Shown here: positions 14,601 through 29,600 of the stretch, in pieces | Layout: every line of letters starts with the position of its first letter | How positions within the stretch are numbered: position 1 is the stretch's first letter | Origin: Colletes latitarsis | Taxonomy: Eukaryota > Arthropoda > Insecta > Hymenoptera > Colletidae | Reading direction: 5' to 3' | Assembly (NCBI RefSeq): GCF_051014445.1 | Contig: NW_027488366.1 | Coordinates: 15,208,001-15,272,000, forward strand | DNA: 64,000 nucleotides | Notes under the pieces: generated by a model | Database searches by the model: none | Seen by the model: only the letters and a program-made list of their open reading frames with translations | Told to the model about the DNA's origin: nothing | Made by a program: the position numbers and the translations under genes

Positions 14601-17600
14601 TTATCCTCTAAAATATTTATCCAGACCAGGTTTCATTGACTGTTTCAGCGTGGTACCACATTACTACGTGATCCAAACCAGAAAAAACCCAGGATCTGTT
14701 CAACAAGTATGTGAAAAACGCGAAAGTATGAGCCTGATGAGGGCAAATCCCAGACATATCCCAGACCTAACCTGCGTTGTCCTCTAAGATATTGATGGAA
14801 ACCAGGTTTAATTGGCTGTTTCAGTGTTGTACTACATTACTACGTGATGCAATCCAGAAAAAGCCCAGGATCTAGCCATCAAGTATGAGAAATATGCGAA
14901 AGAATGAGCCTGATGAGAGCAAATCCCAGACCTATCCCAGACGTAACTTGCGTTGTCCTCTAAAATATTGATCGAAACCAGGTTTAATTGACCGTTTCAG
15001 TGTGGTACCACATTACTACGTGATCCAAACCAGAAAAAACCAAGGATCCGTTCAACAAGTATGTGAAGGATGCGAAAGTATGAGTCTGATCAGTGGAAAT
15101 CACAGGCCTTACCTAGACCTAACTTGCGTTGTCCTCTAAAATATTGATGGAAACCAGGTTTCATTGACTGTTTCAGTGTGGTACTACATTACTACGTGAT
15201 GCAATCCAGAAAAAGCCCAGGATCTAGCCATCAAGTATGAGAAATATGCGAAGGAATGAGCCTGATGAGAGCAAATCCCAGACCTAACCTAGACCTAACA
15301 TGCGTTATCCTCTAAAATATTGATCAAAACCAGGTTTAATGGACTGTTTCAGTGTGGTTCCACATTACTGTGTGATCCAAACCAGAAAATAACCCAGGAT
15401 CTGTTCAAGGAGTATGTGAAGTGTGCGAAAGTATGAGTCTGATGAGGTCAAATCCCAGACCAATCCCTGACCTAACTTGCGTTATCCTCTAAAATTTTGA
15501 TCGAAACCAGGTTTAATCGACTGTTTCAGTGTGGTACCACATTACTACGTGATCCAAACCGGATAAAACCCAGGATCTGTTCAACGAGTATGTGAAGTGT
15601 GCGAAAGTATGAGTCCGATGAGGTCAAATCCCAGACCAATCCCAGACTTAACTTGCGTTATCCACTAAAATATTGATCGAAACCAGGTTTAATCGACTGT
15701 TTCAGTGTGGTACCACATTACTACGTGATCCAAACCAGAAAAAACCCAGGATCCGTTTAGAAGTATGTGAAGAATGCGAAAGTTTGAGTCTGATGAGTGA
15801 AAATCCCAGGCCTAACCTGGACCTAACATTCGTTATCCTCAAAAATATTGATCGAAACCTGGTTAAATCGACTGTTTCAGTGTGGTACCACATTACTATG
15901 TGATCCAAACCAGAAAATAACCCAGGATCTGTTCAACGAGTATGTGAAAAACGCGAAAGTATGAGCCTGATGAGGGCAAATCCCAGACATATCCCAGACC
16001 TAACTTGCGTTGTCCTCTAAGATATTGATGGAAACCAGGTTTAATTGACTGTTTCAGTGTTGTACTTCATTACTACGTGATGCAATCCAGAAAAAGCCCA
16101 GGATCTAGCCATCAAGTATGAGAAATATGCGAAAGAATGAGCCTGATGAGAGCAAATCCCAGACCTAACCTAGACCTAACATGCGTTATCCTCTAAAATA
16201 TTGAGCGAAACCAGGTTTAATGGACTGTTTCAGTGTGGTACCACTTTACTACGTGATCCACTCCAGAACTAGCCCAGGATCTAGCCATCAAGTATGAGAA
16301 ATATGCGAATGTAAGAGCCTGATGATGGCAAATCCTAGACCTATCCCAAACTTAACTTGCGTTGTCCTCTAAGATATTGATGGAAACCAGGTTTAATTGA
16401 CTGTTTCAGTGTTGTACTTCATTACTACGTGATGCAATCCAGAAAACGCCCAGGATCTAGCCATCAAGTATGAGAAATATGCGAAAGAATGAGCCTGATG
16501 AGTGCAAATCCCAGACCTAACCTAGACCTAACATGAATTATTCTCTAAAATATTGATCGAGACCGGGTTTAATCGACTGTTTCAGTGTGGTACCACATTA
16601 CTACGTGATCCAAACCAGAAAAAACCGAGGATCAGTTCAACAAGTATGTGAAGAATGCGAAAGTATGAGTCTGATGAGTGAAAATCCCAGGGCTATCCTA
16701 GACCTAACATGCGTTATCCTCTAAAATATTGATCAAAACCAGGTTTATTCGACTGTTTCAGTGTGGTATCACACTACTACGTGACCCAAACCAGAAAAAA
16801 CCCAGGATCCGTTCAACAAGTATGTGAAGGATGCGAAAGTATGAGTCTGATCATTGAAAATCTCAGGCCTTACCTAGACCTAACTTGCGTTGTCCTCTAA
16901 AATATTGATGGAAACCAGGTTTCATTGACTGTTTCAGTGTGGTACTACATTACTACGTGATGCGATCCAGAAAAAGCCCAGGATCTAGCCATCAAGTATG
17001 AGAAATATGCGAAAGAATGAGCCTGATGAGAGCAAATCCCAGACCTAACCTAGACCTAACATGCGTTATCCTCTAAAATATGGAGCGAAACCAGGTTTAA
17101 TGGACTGTTTCAGTGTGGTACCACACTACTTCGTGGTCCAAACCAGAAAAAACCCAGGATCTGTTCAACAAGTATGTGAAAAACGCGAAACTGTGAGCCT
17201 GATGAGGGCAAATCTTAGACCTAACCCAGACCTAAGATGCGTTATCCTCTAAAATATTTATCCAGACCAGGTTTCATTGACTGTTTCAGCGTGGTACCAC
17301 ATTACTACGTGATCCAAACCAGAAAAAACCCAGGATCTGTTCAACAAGTATGTGAAAAACGCGAAAGTATGAGCCTGATGAGGGCAAATCCCAGACATAT
17401 CCCAGACCTAACCTGCGTTGTCCTCTAAGATATTGATGGAAACCAGGTTTAATTGGCTGTTTCAGTGTTGTACTACATTACTACGTGATGCAATCCAGAA
17501 AAAGCCCAGGATCTAGCCATCAAGTATGAGAAATATGCGAAAGAATGAGCCTGATGAGAGCAAATCCCAGACCTATCCCAGACGTAACTTGCGTTGTCCT

Positions 17601-20600
17601 CTAAAATATTGATCGAAACCAGGTTTAATTGACCGTTTCAGTGTGGTACCACATTACTACGTGATCCAAACCAGAAAAAACCAAGGATCCGTTCAACAAG
17701 TATGTGAAGGATGCGAAAGTATGAGTCTGATCAGTGGAAATCACAGGCCTTACCTAGACCTAACTTGCGTTGTCCTCTAAAATATTGATGGAAACCAGGT
17801 TTCATTGACTGTTTCAGTGTGGTACTACATTACTACGTGATGCAATCCAGAAAAAGCCCAGGATCTAGCCATCAAGTATGAGAAATATGCGAAGGAATGA
17901 GCCTGATGAGAGCAAATCCCAGACCTAACCTAGACCTAACATGCGTTATCCTCTAAAATATTGATCAAAACCAGGTTTAATGGACTGTTTCAGTGTGGTT
18001 CCACATTACTGTGTGATCCAGACCAGAAAATAACCCAGGATCTGTTCAAGGAGTATGTGAAGTGTGCGAAAGTATGAGTCTGATGAGGTCAAATCCCAGA
18101 CCTATCCCTGACCTAACTTGCGTTATCCTCTAAAATTTTGATCGAAACCAGGTTTAATCGACTGTTTCAGTGTGGTACCACATTACTACGTGATCCAAAC
18201 CGGATAAAACCCAGGATCTGTTCAACGAGTATGTGAAGTGTGCGAAAGTATGAGTCCGATGAGGTCAAATCCCAGACCAATCCCAGACTTAACTTGCGTT
18301 ATCCACTAAAATATTGATCGAAACCAGGTTTAATCGACTGTTTCAGTGTGGTACCACATTACTACGTGATCCAAACCAGAAAAAACCCAGGATCCGTTTA
18401 GAAGTATGTGAAGAATGCGAAAGTTTGAGTCTGATCAGTGAAAATCCCAGGCCTAACCTAGACCTAACATGAGTTATACTCTAAAATACTGATCGAAACC
18501 TGGTTTAATCGACTGTTTCAGTGTGGTACCACATTACTATGTGATCCAAACCAGAAAATAACCCAGGATCTAGCCATCAAGTATGAGAAATATGCGAAAG
18601 AATGAGCATGATGAGAGCAAATCCCAGACCTAACCTAGACCTAACATGAATTATTCTCTAAAATATTGATCGAAACCAGGTTTAATTGACTGTTTCAGTG
18701 TGGTCCCACATTACTACGTGATCCAAACCAGAAAAAACCCAGGATCCGTTCAACAAGTATGTGAAGAATGCGAAAGTATGAGTCTGATGAGTGAAAATCC
18801 CAGGCCTAACCTGGACCTAACATTCGTTATCCTCAAAAATATTGATCGAAACCTGGTTAAATCGACTGTTTCAGTGTGGTACCACATTACTATGTGATCC
18901 AAACCAGAAAATAACCCAGGATCTGTTCAACAAGTATGTGAAAAACGCGAAACTGTGAGCCTGATGAGGGCAAATCTTAGACCTAACCCAGACCTAAGAT
19001 GCGTTATCCTCTAAAATATTTATCCAGACCAGGTTTCGTTGACTGTTTCAGCGTGGTACCACATTACTACGTGATCCAAACCAGAAAAAACCCAGGATCT
19101 GTTCAACAAGTATGTGAAAAACGCGAAAGTATGAGCCTGATGAGGGCAAATCCCAGACATATCCCAGACCTAACCTGCGTTGTCCTCTAAGATATTGATG
19201 GAAACCAGGTTTAATTGGCTGTTTCAGTGTTGTACTACATTACTACGTGATGCAATCCAGAAAAAGCCCAGGATCTAGCCATCAAGTATGAGAAATATGC
19301 GAAAGAATGAGCCTGATGAGAGCAAATCCCAGACCTAACCTAGACCTAACATGCGTTATCCTCTAAAATATTGAGCGAAACCAGGTTTAATGGACTGTTT
19401 CAGTGTGGTACCACTTTACTACGTGATCCTCTCCAGAACTAGCCCAGGATCTAGCCATCAAGTATGAGAAATATGCGAATGTAAGAGCCTGATGATGGCA
19501 AATCCTAGACCTATCCCAAACTTAACTTGCGTTATCCTCTAAAATATTTATCAAGACCAGGTTTAATTGATTGTTTCAGGGTGGTACCACATTACTACGT
19601 GATCCACACCAGAAAAAACCCAAGATCCGTTCAACAAGTATGTGAAGAATGCGAAAGTATGAGTCTGATGAGATCAAATCCCAGACCAATCCCAGACTTA
19701 ACTTGCGTTATCCTCTAAAATATTGATCGAAACCAGGTTTAATCGACTGTTTCAGTGTGGTACCACATTACTACGTGATCCAAACCAGAAAAATCCCAGG
19801 ATCTGTTCAACGAGTATGTGAAGTGTGCGAAAGTATGAGTCTGATGAGGGCAAATCCCAGACCTATCCCAGACCTAGCATGCGTTATCCTCGAAAATATT
19901 TATCAAGACCAGGTTTAATTGATTGTTTCAGTGTGGACCCACATTACTACGTGATCCAAACCAGAAAAAACCCAGGATCCGTACAACAAGTATGTGAAGA
20001 ATGCGAAAGTATGAGTCTGATGAGTGAAAATCCCAGACCTAACCTAGACCTAACATGCGTTATCCTCTAAAATATTGATCGAAACCAGGTTTAATTGACC
20101 GTTTCAGTGTGGTACCACATTACTACGTGATCCAAACCAGAAAAAACCCAGGATCCGTTCAACAAGTATGTGAAGGATGCGAAAGTATGAGTCTGATCAG
20201 TGAAAATCTCAGGCCTTACCTAGACCTAACTTGCGTTGTCCTCTAAAATATTGATGGAAACCTGGTTTCATTGACTGTTTCAGTGTGGTACTACATTACT
20301 ACGTGATGCAATCCAGAAAAAGCCCAGGATCTAGCCATCAAGTATGAGAAATATGCGAAAGAATGAGCCTGATGAGAGCAAATCCCAGACCTAACCTAGA
20401 CCTAACATGCGTTATCCTCTAAAATATTGAGCGAAACCAGGTTTAATGGACTGTTTCAGTGTGGTACCACACTACTTCGTGATCCAAACCAGACAAAACC
20501 CAGGATCTGTTCAACAAGAATGTGAAAAACGCGAAACTGTGAGCCTGATGAGGGCAAATCTTAGACCTAACCCAGACCTAAGATGCGTTATCCTCTAAAA

Positions 20601-23600
20601 TATTTATCCAGACCAGGTTTCATTGAATGTTTCAGTGTGGTACCACTTTACTACGTGATCCAATCCAGAAATAGCCCAGGATCCAGCCATGAAGTTTGAG
20701 AAATATGCGAAAGTATGAGCCTGATGAGGGCAAATCCCAGACATATCCCAGACCTAACTTGCGTTGTCCTCTAAGATATTGATGGAAACCAGGTTTAATT
20801 GACTGCTTCAGTGTGGTACCACATTACTACGTGATCCAATCCAGAAATAGCCCAGGATCTAGCCATGAAGTATGAGAAATATGCGAAAGTAAGAGCCTGA
20901 TGAGGGCAAATCCTAGACCTATCCCAGACCTAACTATGTTATCCTCTAAAATATTGATCGAAACCTGGTTTAATTGCCTGTTTCAGCGTGGTACCACATT
21001 ACTACGTGATACAATCCAGAAACAGCCCAGGATCTGTTCAACATGTATGAGAAATATGCGAAAGAAAGAGCCTGATGAGAGCAAATCCCAGACCTAACCT
21101 AGACCTAACATGAATTATTCTCTGAAATATTGATCGAAACCAGGTTTAATTGACTGTTTCAGTGTGGTCCCACATTACTACGTGATCCAAACCAGAAAAA
21201 ACCCAGGATCCGTTCAACAAGTATGTGAGGAATGCGAAAGTATGAGTCTGATCAGTGAAAATCTCAGACCTTACCTAGACTTAACTTGCGTTATCCTCTA
21301 AAATATTGACCGAAACCTGGTTTAATCGACTGTTTCAGTGTGGTACCACATTACTACGTGATCCAATCCAGAAATAGCCCAGGATCTAGCCATGAAGTAT
21401 GAGAAATATGCGAAAGTAAGAGCCTGATGAGGGCAAATCCTAGACCTATCCCAGACCTAACTATGTTATCCTCTAAAATATTGATCGAAACCTGGTTTAA
21501 TCGACTGTTTTAGTGTGGTACCACATTACTATGTGATCCAAACCAGAAAATAACCCAGGATCTGTTCAAGGAGTATGTGAAGTGTGCGAAAGTATGAGTC
21601 TGATGAGGTCAAATCCCAGACCTATCCCAGACCTAACTTGCGTTATGCTCTAAAATTTTGATCGAAACCAGGTTTAATTGACAGTTTCAGTGTGGTACCT
21701 CATTACTACGTGATCCAAACCAGAAAAAACCCAGGATCCGTTCTACAAGTATGTGAAGAATGCGAAAGTATGAGTCTGATCAGTGAAAATCTCAGACCTT
21801 ACCTAGACTTAACTTGCGTTATCCTCTAAAATATTGACCGAAACCAGGTTTAATTGACCGTTTCAGTGTGGTACCACATTACTACGTGATCCAAACCAGA
21901 AAAAACCCAGGATCCGTTCAACAAGTATGTGAAGGATGCGAAAGTATGAGTCTGATCAGTGAAAATCTCAGGCCTTACCTAGACCTAACTTGCGTTGTCC
22001 TCTAAAATATTGATGGAAACCAGGTTTCATTGACTGTTTCAGTGTGGTACTACATTACTACGTGATGCAATCAAGAAAAAGCCCAGGATCTAGCCATCAA
22101 GTATGAGAAATATGCGAAAGAATGAGCCTGATGAGAGCAAATCCCAGACCTAACCTAGACCTAACATGCGTTATCCTCTAAAATATTGATCGAAACCAGG
22201 TTTAATGGACTGTTTCAGTGTGGTACCACACTACTTCGTGATCCAAACCAGAAAAAACACAGGATCTGTTCAACAAGTATGTGAAAAACGCGAAACTGTG
22301 AGCCTGATGAGGGCAAATCTTAGACCTAACCCAGACCTAAGATGCGTTATCCTCTAAAATATTTATCCAGACCAGGTTTCATTGACTGTTTCAGCGTGGT
22401 ACCACATTACTACGTGATCCAAACCAGAAAAAACCCAGGATCTGTTCAACAAGTATGTGAAATCGCGAAAGTATGAGCCTGATGAGGGCAAATCCCAGAC
22501 ATATCCCAGACCTAGCTAGCGTTGTCCTCTAAGATATTGATGGAAACCAGGTTTAATTGACTGTTTCAGTGTTGTACTACATTACTACGTGATGCAATCC
22601 AGAAAAAGCCCAGGATCTAGCCATCAAGTATGAGAAATATGCGAAAGAATGAGCCTGGTGAGAGCAAATCCCAGACCTAACCTAGACCTAACATGAATTA
22701 TTCTCTAAAATATTGATCGAAACCAGGTTTAATTGACTGTTTCAGTGTGGTCCCACATTACTACGTGATCCAAACCAGAAAAAACCCCGGATCCCTTCAA
22801 CAAGTAAGTGAAGAATGCGAAAGTATGAGTCTGATCAGTGAAAATCCCAGGCCTAACCTAGACCTAGCTTGCGTTATCCTCTAAAATATTGATCGAAACC
22901 AGGTTTAATCGACTGTCTCAGTGTGGTACCACATTACTACGTGACCCAAACCAGAAAAATCCCATGATCTGTTCAACAAGTATGTGAAAAACGCGAAAGT
23001 ATGAGCCTGATGAGGGCAAATCCCAGACCTATCCCAGACCTAACTTGCGTTATCCTCTAAAATATTGATCGAAACCAGGTTTAATTGACCGTTTCAGTGT
23101 GGTACCTCATTACTACGTGATCCAAACCAGAAAAAACCCAGGATCCGTTCAACAAGTATGTGAAGAATGCGAAAGTATGAGTCTGATCAGTGAAAATCTG
23201 AGGCCTTACCTAGACCTAACTTGCATTGTCCTCTAAGATATTGATGGAAACCAGGTTTAATTGACTGTTTCAGTGTTGTACTTCATTACTACGTGATGCA
23301 ATCCAGAAAAAGCCCAGGATCTAGCCATCAAGTATGAGAAATATGCGAAAGAATGAGCCTGATGTGAGCAAATCCCAGACCTAACCTAGACCTAACATGA
23401 ATTATTCTCTAAAATATTGATCGAGACCGGGTTTAATCGACTGTTTCAGTGTGGTACCACATTACTACGTGATCCACACCAGAAAAAACCGAGGATCAGT
23501 TCAACAAGTATGTGAAGAATGCGAAAGTATGAGTCTGATGAGTGAAAATCCCAGGGCTATCCTAGACCTAACATGCGTTATCCTCTAAAATATTGATCGA

Positions 23601-26600
23601 AACCAGGTTTAATCGACTGTTTCAGTGTGGTATCACACTACTACGTGACCCAAACCAGAAAAAACCCATGATCTGTTCAACAAGTATGTGAGAAACGCGA
23701 AAGTATGAGCCTGATGAGGGCAAATCCCAGACCTATCCCAGACCTAACTTGCGTTATCCTCTAAAATATTGATCGAAACCAGGTTTAATTGACCGTTTCA
23801 GTGTGGTACCACATTACTACGTGATCCAAACCAGAAAAAACCCAGGATCTGTTCAACAAGTATGTGAAAAACGCGAAAGTATGAGCCTGATGAGGGCAAA
23901 TCCCAGACATATCCCAGACCTAACCTGCGTTGTCCTCTAAGATATTGATGGAAACCAGGTTTAATTGACTGTTTCAGTGTTGTACTACATTACTAGGTGA
24001 TGCAATCCAGAAAAAGCCCAGGATCTAGCCATCAAGTATGAGAAATATGCGAAAGAATGAGCCTGATGAGAGCAAATCCCAGACCTAACCTAGACCTAAC
24101 ATGCGTTATCCTCTAAAATATTGAGCGAAACCAGGTTTAATGGACTGTTTCAGTGTGGTACCACTTTACTACGTGATCCACTCCAGAACTAGCCCAGGAT
24201 CTAGCCATGAAGTATGAGAAATATGCGAAAGTAAGAGCCTGATGAGGGCAAATCCTAGACCTATCCCAAACTTAACTTGCGTTATCCTCAAAATATTTAT
24301 CAAGACCAGGTTTAATTGATTGTTTCAGTGTGGTACCACATTACTACGTGATCCACACCAGAAAAAACCCAAGATCCGTTCAACAAGTATGTGAAGTATG
24401 CGAAAGTATGAGTCTGATGAGGGCAAATCCCAGACCTATCCCAGACCTAACATGCGTTATCCTCGAAAATATTTATCAAGACCAGGTTTAATTGATTGTT
24501 TCAGTGTGGACCCACATTACTACGTGATCCAAACCGGAAAAAACCCAGGATCCGTTCAACAAGTATGTGAAGAATGCGAAAGTATGAGTCTGATGAGTGA
24601 AAATCCCAGTCCTAACCTAGACCTAACATGCGTTATCCTCTAAAATATTGATCGAAACCAGGTTTAATTGACCGTTTCAGTGTGGTACCACATTACTACG
24701 TGATCCAAACCAGAAAAAACCCAGGATCCGTTCAACAAGTATGTGAAGGATGCGAAAGTATGAGTCTGATCAGTGAAAATCTCAGGCCTTACCTAGACCT
24801 AACTTGCGTTGTCCTCTAAAATATTGATGGAAACCAGGTTTCATTGACTGTTTCAGTGTGGTACTACATTACTACGTGATGCAATCCAGAAAAAGCCCAG
24901 GATCTAGCCATCAAGTATGAGAAATATGCGAAAGAATGAGCCTGATGAGAGCAAATCCCAGACCTAACCCAGACCTAAGATGCGTTATCCTCTAAAATAT
25001 TTATCCAGACCAGGTTTCATTGACTGTTTCAGCGTGGTACCACATTACTACGTGATCCAAACCAGAAAAAACCCAGGATCTGTTCAACAAGTATGTGAAA
25101 AACGCGAAAGTATGAGCCTGATGAGGGCAAATCCCAGACATATCCCAGACCTAACTTGCGTTGTCCTCTAAGATATTGATGGAAACCAGGTTTAATTGAC
25201 CGTTTCAGTGTGGTACCACATTACTACGTGATCCAAACCAGAAAAAACCAAGGATCCGTTCAACAAGTATGTGAAGGATGCGAAAGTATGAGTCTGATCA
25301 GTGGAAATCACAGGCCTTACCTAGACCTAACTTGCGTTGTCCTCTAAAATATTGATGGAAACCAGGTTTCATTGACTGTTTCAGTGTGGTACTACATTAC
25401 TACGTGATGCAATCCAGAAAAAGCCCAGGATCTAGCCATCAAGTATGAGAAATATGCGAAGGAATGAGCCTGATGAGAGCAAATCCCAGACCTAACCTAG
25501 ACCTAACATGCGTTATCCTCTAAAATATTGATCAAAACCAGGTTTAATGGACTGATTCAGTGTGGTACCACACTACAACGTGATCCAAACCTGAAAAAAC
25601 CCAGGATCTGTTCAACAAGTATGTGAAGAATGCGAAAGTATGAGTCTGATGAGTGAAAATCCCAGGGCTAACCTAGACCTAACATGCGTCATCCTCTAAA
25701 ATATTGATCAAAACCAGGTTTAATGGACTGTTTCAGTGTGGTTCCACATTACTGTGTGATCCAAACCAGAAAATAACCCAGGATCTGTTCAAGGAGTATG
25801 TGAAGTGTGCGAAAGTATGAGTCTGATGAGGTCAAATCCCAGACCTATCCCTGACCTAACTTGCGTTATCCTCTAAAATTTTGATCGAAACCAGGTTTAA
25901 TCGACTGTTTCAGTGTGGTACCACATTACTACGTGATCCAAGCCAGATAAAACCCAGGATCTGTTCAACGAGTATGTGAAGTGTGCGAAAGTATGAGTCC
26001 GATGAGGTCAAATCCCAGACCAATCCCAGACTTAACATGAGTTATACTCTAAAATACTGATCGAAACCTGGTTTAATCGACTGTTTCAGTGTGGTACCAC
26101 ATTACTATGTGATCCAAACCAGAAAGTAACCCAGGATCTAGCCATCAAGTATGAGAAATATGCGAAAGAATGAGCATGCTGAGAGCAAATCCCAGACCTA
26201 ACCTAGACCTAACATGAATTATTCTCTAAAATTTTGATCGAAACCAGGTTTAATTGACTGTTTCAGTGTGGTCCCACATTACTACGTGATCCAAACCAGA
26301 AAAAACCCAGGATCCGTTCAACAAGTATGTGAAGAATGCGAAAGTATGAGTCTGATGAGTGAAAATCCCAGGCCTAACCTGGACCTAACATTCGTTATCC
26401 TCAAAAATATTGATCGAAACCTGGTTAAATCGACTGTTTCAGTGTGGTACCACATTACTATGTGATCCAAACCAGAAAATAACCCAGGATCTGTTCAACG
26501 AGTATGTGAAAAACGCGAAAGTATGAGCCTGATGAGGGCAAATCCCAGACATATCCCAGACCTAACTTGCGTTGTCCTCTAAGATATTGATGGAAACAAG

Positions 26601-29600
26601 GTTTAATTGACTGTTTCAGTGCTGTACTTCATTACTACGTGATGCAATCCAGAAAAAGCCCAGGATCTAGCCATCAAGTATGAGAAATATGCGAAAGAAT
26701 GAGCCTGATGAGAGCAAATCCCAGACCTAACCTAGACCTAACATGCGTTATCCTCTAAAATATGGAGCGAAACCAGGTTTAATGGACTGTTTCAGTGTGG
26801 TACCACACTACTTCGTGATCCAAACCAGAAAAAACCCAGGATCTGTTCAACAAGTATGTGAAAAACGCGAAACTGTGAGCCTGATGAGGGCAAATCTTAG
26901 ACCTAACCCAGACCTAAGATGCGTTATCCTCTAAAATATTTATCCAGACCAGGTTTCATTGACTGTTTCAGCGTGGTACCACATTACTACGTGATCCAAA
27001 CCAGAAAAAACCCAGGATCTGTTCAACAAGTATGTGAAGTGTGCGAAAGTATGAGTCCGATGAGGTCAAATCCCAGACCAATCCCAGACTTAACTTGCGT
27101 TATCCACTAAAATATTGATCGAAACCAGGTTTAATCGACTGTTTCAGTGTGGTACCACATTACTACGTGATCCAAACCAGAAAAAACCCAGGATCCGTTT
27201 AGAAGTATGTGAAGAATGCGAAAGTTTGAGTCTGATGAGTGAAAATCCCAGGCCTAACCTGGACCTAACATTCGTTATCCTCAAAAATATTGATCGAAAC
27301 CTGGTTAAATCGACTGTTTCAGTGTGGTACCACATTACTATGTGATCCAAACCAGAAAATAACCCAGGATCTGTTCAACGAGTATGTGAAAAACGCGAAA
27401 GTATGAGCCTGATGAGGGCAAATCCCAGACATATCCCAGACCTAACTTGCGTTGTCCTCTAAGATATTGATGGAAACCAGGTTTAATTGACTGTTTCAGT
27501 GTTGTACTTCATTACTACGTGATGCAATCCAGAAAAAGCCCAGGATCTAGCCATCAAGTATGAGAAATATGCGAAAGAATGAGCCTGATGAGAGCAAATC
27601 CCAGACCTAACCTAGACCTAACATGCGTTATCCTCTAAAATATTGAGCGAAACCAGGTTTAATGGACTGTTTCAGTGTGGTACCACTTTACTACGTGATC
27701 CACTCCAGAACTAGCCCAGGATCTAGCCATCAAGTATGAGAAATATGCGAATGTAAGAGCCTGATGATGGCAAATCCTAGACCTATCCCAAACTTAACTT
27801 GCGTTGTCCTCTAAGATATTGATGGAAACCAGGTTTAATTGACTGTTTCAGTGTTGTACTTCATTACTACGTGATGCAATCCAGAAAACGCCCAGGATCT
27901 AGCCATCAAGTATGAGAAATATGCGAAAGAATGAGCCTGATGAGTGCAAATCCCAGACCTAACCTAGACCTAACATGAATTATTCTCTAAAATATTGATC
28001 GAGACCGGGTTTAATCGACTGTTTCAGTGTGGTACCACATTACTACGTGATCCAAACCAGAAAAAACCGAGGATCAGTTCAACAAGTATGTGAAGAATGC
28101 GAAAGTATGAGTCTGATGAGTGAAAATCCCAGGGCTATCCTAGACCTAACATGCGTTATCCTCTAAAATATTGATCAAAACCAGGTTTATTCGACTGTTT
28201 CAGTGTGGTATCACACTACTACGTGACCCAAACCAGAAAAAACCCAGGATCCGTTCAACAAGTATGTGAAGGATGCGAAAGTATGAGTCTGATCATTGAA
28301 AATCTCAGGCCTTACCTAGACCTAACTTGCGTTGTCCTCTAAAATATTGATGGAAACCAGGTTTCATTGACTGTTTCAGTGTGGTACTACATTACTACGT
28401 GATGCGATCCAGAAAAAGCCCAGGATCTAGCCATCAAGTATGAGAAATATGCGAAAGAATGAGCCTGATGAGAGCAAATCCCAGACCTAACCTAGACCTA
28501 ACATGCGTTATCCTCTAAAATATGGAGCGAAACCAGGTTTAATGGACTGTTTCAGTGTGGTACCACACTACTTCGTGGTCCAAACCAGAAAAAACCCAGG
28601 ATCTGTTCAACAAGTATGTGAAAAACGCGAAACTGTGAGCCTGATGAGGGCAAATCTTAGACCTAACCCAGACCTAAGATGCGTTATCCTCTAAAATATT
28701 TATCCAGACCAGGTTTCATTGACTGTTTCAGCGTGGTACCACATTACTACGTGATCCAAACCAGAAAAAACCCAGGATCTGTTCAACAAGTATGTGAAAA
28801 ACGCGAAAGTATGAGCCTGATGAGGGCAAATCCCAGACATATCCCAGACCTAACCTGCGTTGTCCTCTAAGATATTGATGGAAACCAGGTTTAATTGGCT
28901 GTTTCAGTGTTGTACTACATTACTACGTGATGCAATCCAGAAAAAGCCCAGGATCTAGCCATCAAGTATGAGAAATATGCGAAAGAATGAGCCTGATGAG
29001 AGCAAATCCCAGACCTATCCCAGACGTAACTTGCGTTGTCCTCTAAAATATTGATCGAAACCAGGTTTAATTGACCGTTTCAGTGTGGTACCACATTACT
29101 ACGTGATCCAAACCAGAAAAAACCAAGGATCCGTTCAACAAGTATGTGAAGGATGCGAAAGTATGAGTCTGATCAGTGGAAATCACAGGCCTTACCTAGA
29201 CCTAACTTGCGTTGTCCTCTAAAATATTGATGGAAACCAGGTTTCATTGACTGTTTCAGTGTGGTACTACATTACTACGTGATGCAATCCAGAAAAAGCC
29301 CAGGATCTAGCCATCAAGTATGAGAAATATGCGAAGGAATGAGCCTGATGAGAGCAAATCCCAGACCTAACCTAGACCTAACATGCGTTATCCTCTAAAA
29401 TATTGATCAAAACCAGGTTTAATGGACTGTTTCAGTGTGGTTCCACATTACTGTGTGATCCAGACCAGAAAATAACCCAGGATCTGTTCAAGGAGTATGT
29501 GAAGTGTGCGAAAGTATGAGTCTGATGAGGTCAAATCCCAGACCTATCCCTGACCTAACTTGCGTTATCCTCTAAAATTTTGATCGAAACCAGGTTTAAT

